Assembly: GCA_030746455.1 (NCBI GenBank) | Contig: JASLMQ010001026.1 | Span: forward strand, 1-6,159 | Source of the DNA: Candidatus Latescibacterota bacterium | GTDB lineage: Bacteria > Latescibacterota > UBA2968 > GCA-2709665 | Length of the DNA: 6,159 nt | Direction: 5' to 3' | Shown here: positions 5,439-6,159 of the stretch, piece by piece | How positions within the stretch are numbered: position 1 is the first letter of the stretch | How the letters are laid out: every line of letters starts with the position of its first letter | The notes under the pieces: generated by a model | Database searches by the model: none | The model's input: the letters and a program-made list of their open reading frames with translations, nothing else | What the model was told of the DNA's origin: nothing | Program-made: the position numbers and the translations under genes

Positions 5439-6159
5439 CTATTCCTCCCCGCCCTGGACCTTCGCCTCCGCCTCAACCGTCTCCTTGAGTGCCTGGGCCC
5501 GCGCCTCAGGAATCTTCAGGCTCCCTCTTAAGTTGCTCAGGAGGGAGGCCTCGCCGCTGGAGATCTCTCCGTCGGCGAGGGCCGTCTTGAGCGTGGCGAC
5601 ATAGGCCTCTTCATTCGGGTTTGCCGGACGAGCCACCAGTTCACGCATCACCTCCGCTTCCACCTCACCACCTGCCTCGGAGGAAAGCCCGCTGGCTTTG
5701 AGAACCTGCTGGAGCATCACGCGCTCATTTTCGTTGATCACGCGATCCTGGAGCGCCGTCCGCACGAGCCCTCGGTACGATTCCTTGGCCGGATCGGGAC
5801 TTGGTGGCGACACCTCCGCGATCACAGCGTTCGAACCGGGAACGGCGGGTCCCAGCGCCTTCCGCAGCGTAGTCGCCCTACCCTCTGAGATCCCGAGATT
5901 GGCCTTCATGCTCTCCAGGAGGGAGGCCTCGCCGTCGGCAATCTCCCCATCCTCCAGGGCAGCTTCGAGCAGCTTTGAGTAGGTCTGCTCATTGGGCGTT
6001 TGGGGGCCGATACCCAGCGCCTTGCGCACGGCCAGGTCCGCCTCCCTTGCGGCCTCCTCAGGGATGGCGTTTGCCAGGCGAACGCTCTCGATCACGTGCT
6101 TCTCCTTCGCATCGATCTTCCCGTCTTTCAGGGCGGCCTCAAGGACGAGACGGTACGAA
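5439..6159 (-). CDS. Tandem TerB-like/EF-hand-like helical repeat protein, 5' end outside the window
   Basis: The frame is open through the window edge at 6159, so the start is not visible; a GTG at 6095 lies inside a repeat and is not a credible start. At least 239 residues are present, in four related units. Each begins with Tyr and reads roughly Y-x3-L-x2-AL-x-DG-x-I-x3-E-x2-LL, followed by a second helical half: about 6155-6015 (partial), 5981-5853, 5777-5637 and 5603-5463. Key stretches are ALKDGKIDAKE, ALEDGEIADGEASLL, ALQDRVINENERVML and ALADGEISSGEASLL. The DG-x-I-x3-E pattern is shared with TerB-like domains and with the second half of an EF-hand loop; the first half of a calcium loop is missing, so calcium binding is doubtful. 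Linkers are Pro-rich (for example SPPSPDPAKES). No membrane segment appears in the visible part. Function is unknown; a scaffold or stress-related role is only inference. The third unit has lost the DG pair (DRVIN). Confidence 0.8.
   Translation of the reverse strand, partial: SYRLVLEAALKDGKIDAKEKHVIESVRLANAIPEEAAREADLAVRKALGIGPQTPNEQTYSKLLEAALEDGEIADGEASLLESMKANLGISEGRATTLRKALGPAVPGSNAVIAEVSPPSPDPAKESYRGLVRTALQDRVINENERVMLQQVLKASGLSSEAGGEVEAEVMRELVARPANPNEEAYVATLKTALADGEISSGEASLLSNLRGSLKIPEARAQALKETVEAEAKVQGGEE
5538..5934. repeat. Exact 19-nt direct repeat within the tandem-repeat gene
   Basis: CAGGAGGGAGGCCTCGCCG occurs at 5538-5556 and again at 5916-5934. On the coding strand both copies encode GEASLL. 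The identity at DNA level points to a relatively recent duplication or to gene conversion between the second and fourth protein repeats, since the neighbouring codons have diverged. Confidence 0.75.

Noticed and set aside
4904..5488. Plus-strand 194-codon frame right of the IS
   Set aside because: It runs through the terminator and into the antisense of the tandem-repeat gene, and ends in a Pro-rich shadow with no ribosome site.
6093..6095. GTG at 6095 as the start of the tandem-repeat protein
   Set aside because: The frame continues upstream to the window edge with a recognisable further repeat (ALKDGKIDAKE), so the GTG is an internal Val codon.
1..6159. CRISPR array, tRNA, rRNA or riboswitch
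   Set aside because: No regularly spaced direct repeats, cloverleaf, rRNA-like segment or recognisable riboswitch core was seen by eye on either strand.

Overview
The window looks like a piece of chromosome from a diderm (Gram-negative-type) bacterium of fairly high GC content. I cannot place it more precisely. The evidence is an exported protein with a Sec signal peptide, a probable lipoprotein, an HU-family DNA-binding protein, promoters close to the sigma-70 consensus, strong Shine-Dalgarno sites and several intrinsic terminators. The two strands are used in separate blocks, most units are single genes with their own promoter or terminator, and part of the window is a mobile-element scar.

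Left part (1-2290). A minus-strand gene (1521 to 19) encodes an exported protein with a helical domain that resembles alpha/alpha-toroid sugar-active enzymes. This is joined to a class I glutamine-amidotransferase/BPL_N-like domain that stops just after its nucleophile cysteine, so the C-terminus appears truncated. A divergent control region of about 420 bp separates it from the HU gene (1944-2219). That region carries one promoter for each direction and a GC-rich nested palindrome. The HU gene ends in a strong terminator whose T-run nearly touches the -35 box of the next gene.

Middle (2289-2965). A single-gene unit encodes a 171-residue lipoprotein with a possible lipocalin-like beta-rich domain. 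It has an excellent promoter, a perfect inverted repeat over the expected transcription start that could be an operator, a strong ribosome site and a perfect-stem terminator.

Mobile-element scar (2979-5300). On the minus strand lie a tyrosine-recombinase fragment without its catalytic domain and, upstream of it, a short basic reading frame. Beside them on the plus strand is an apparently intact IS3-family element (3642-4896, about 1,255 bp) with imperfect terminal inverted repeats, orfA, orfB with a D,D(35)E triad, and an A8 slippery site for -1 frameshifting. No target duplication was found. The right flank is mostly non-coding and holds a short coding-like remnant on the minus strand.

Right edge (5390-6159). 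A minus-strand gene that runs off the window encodes a protein of at least four tandem helical repeats with a TerB-like or degenerate EF-hand-like signature. An intrinsic terminator follows it. Nothing in the window amounts to a complete new multi-gene system. The most unusual items are the toroid-amidotransferase fusion and the tandem-repeat protein.
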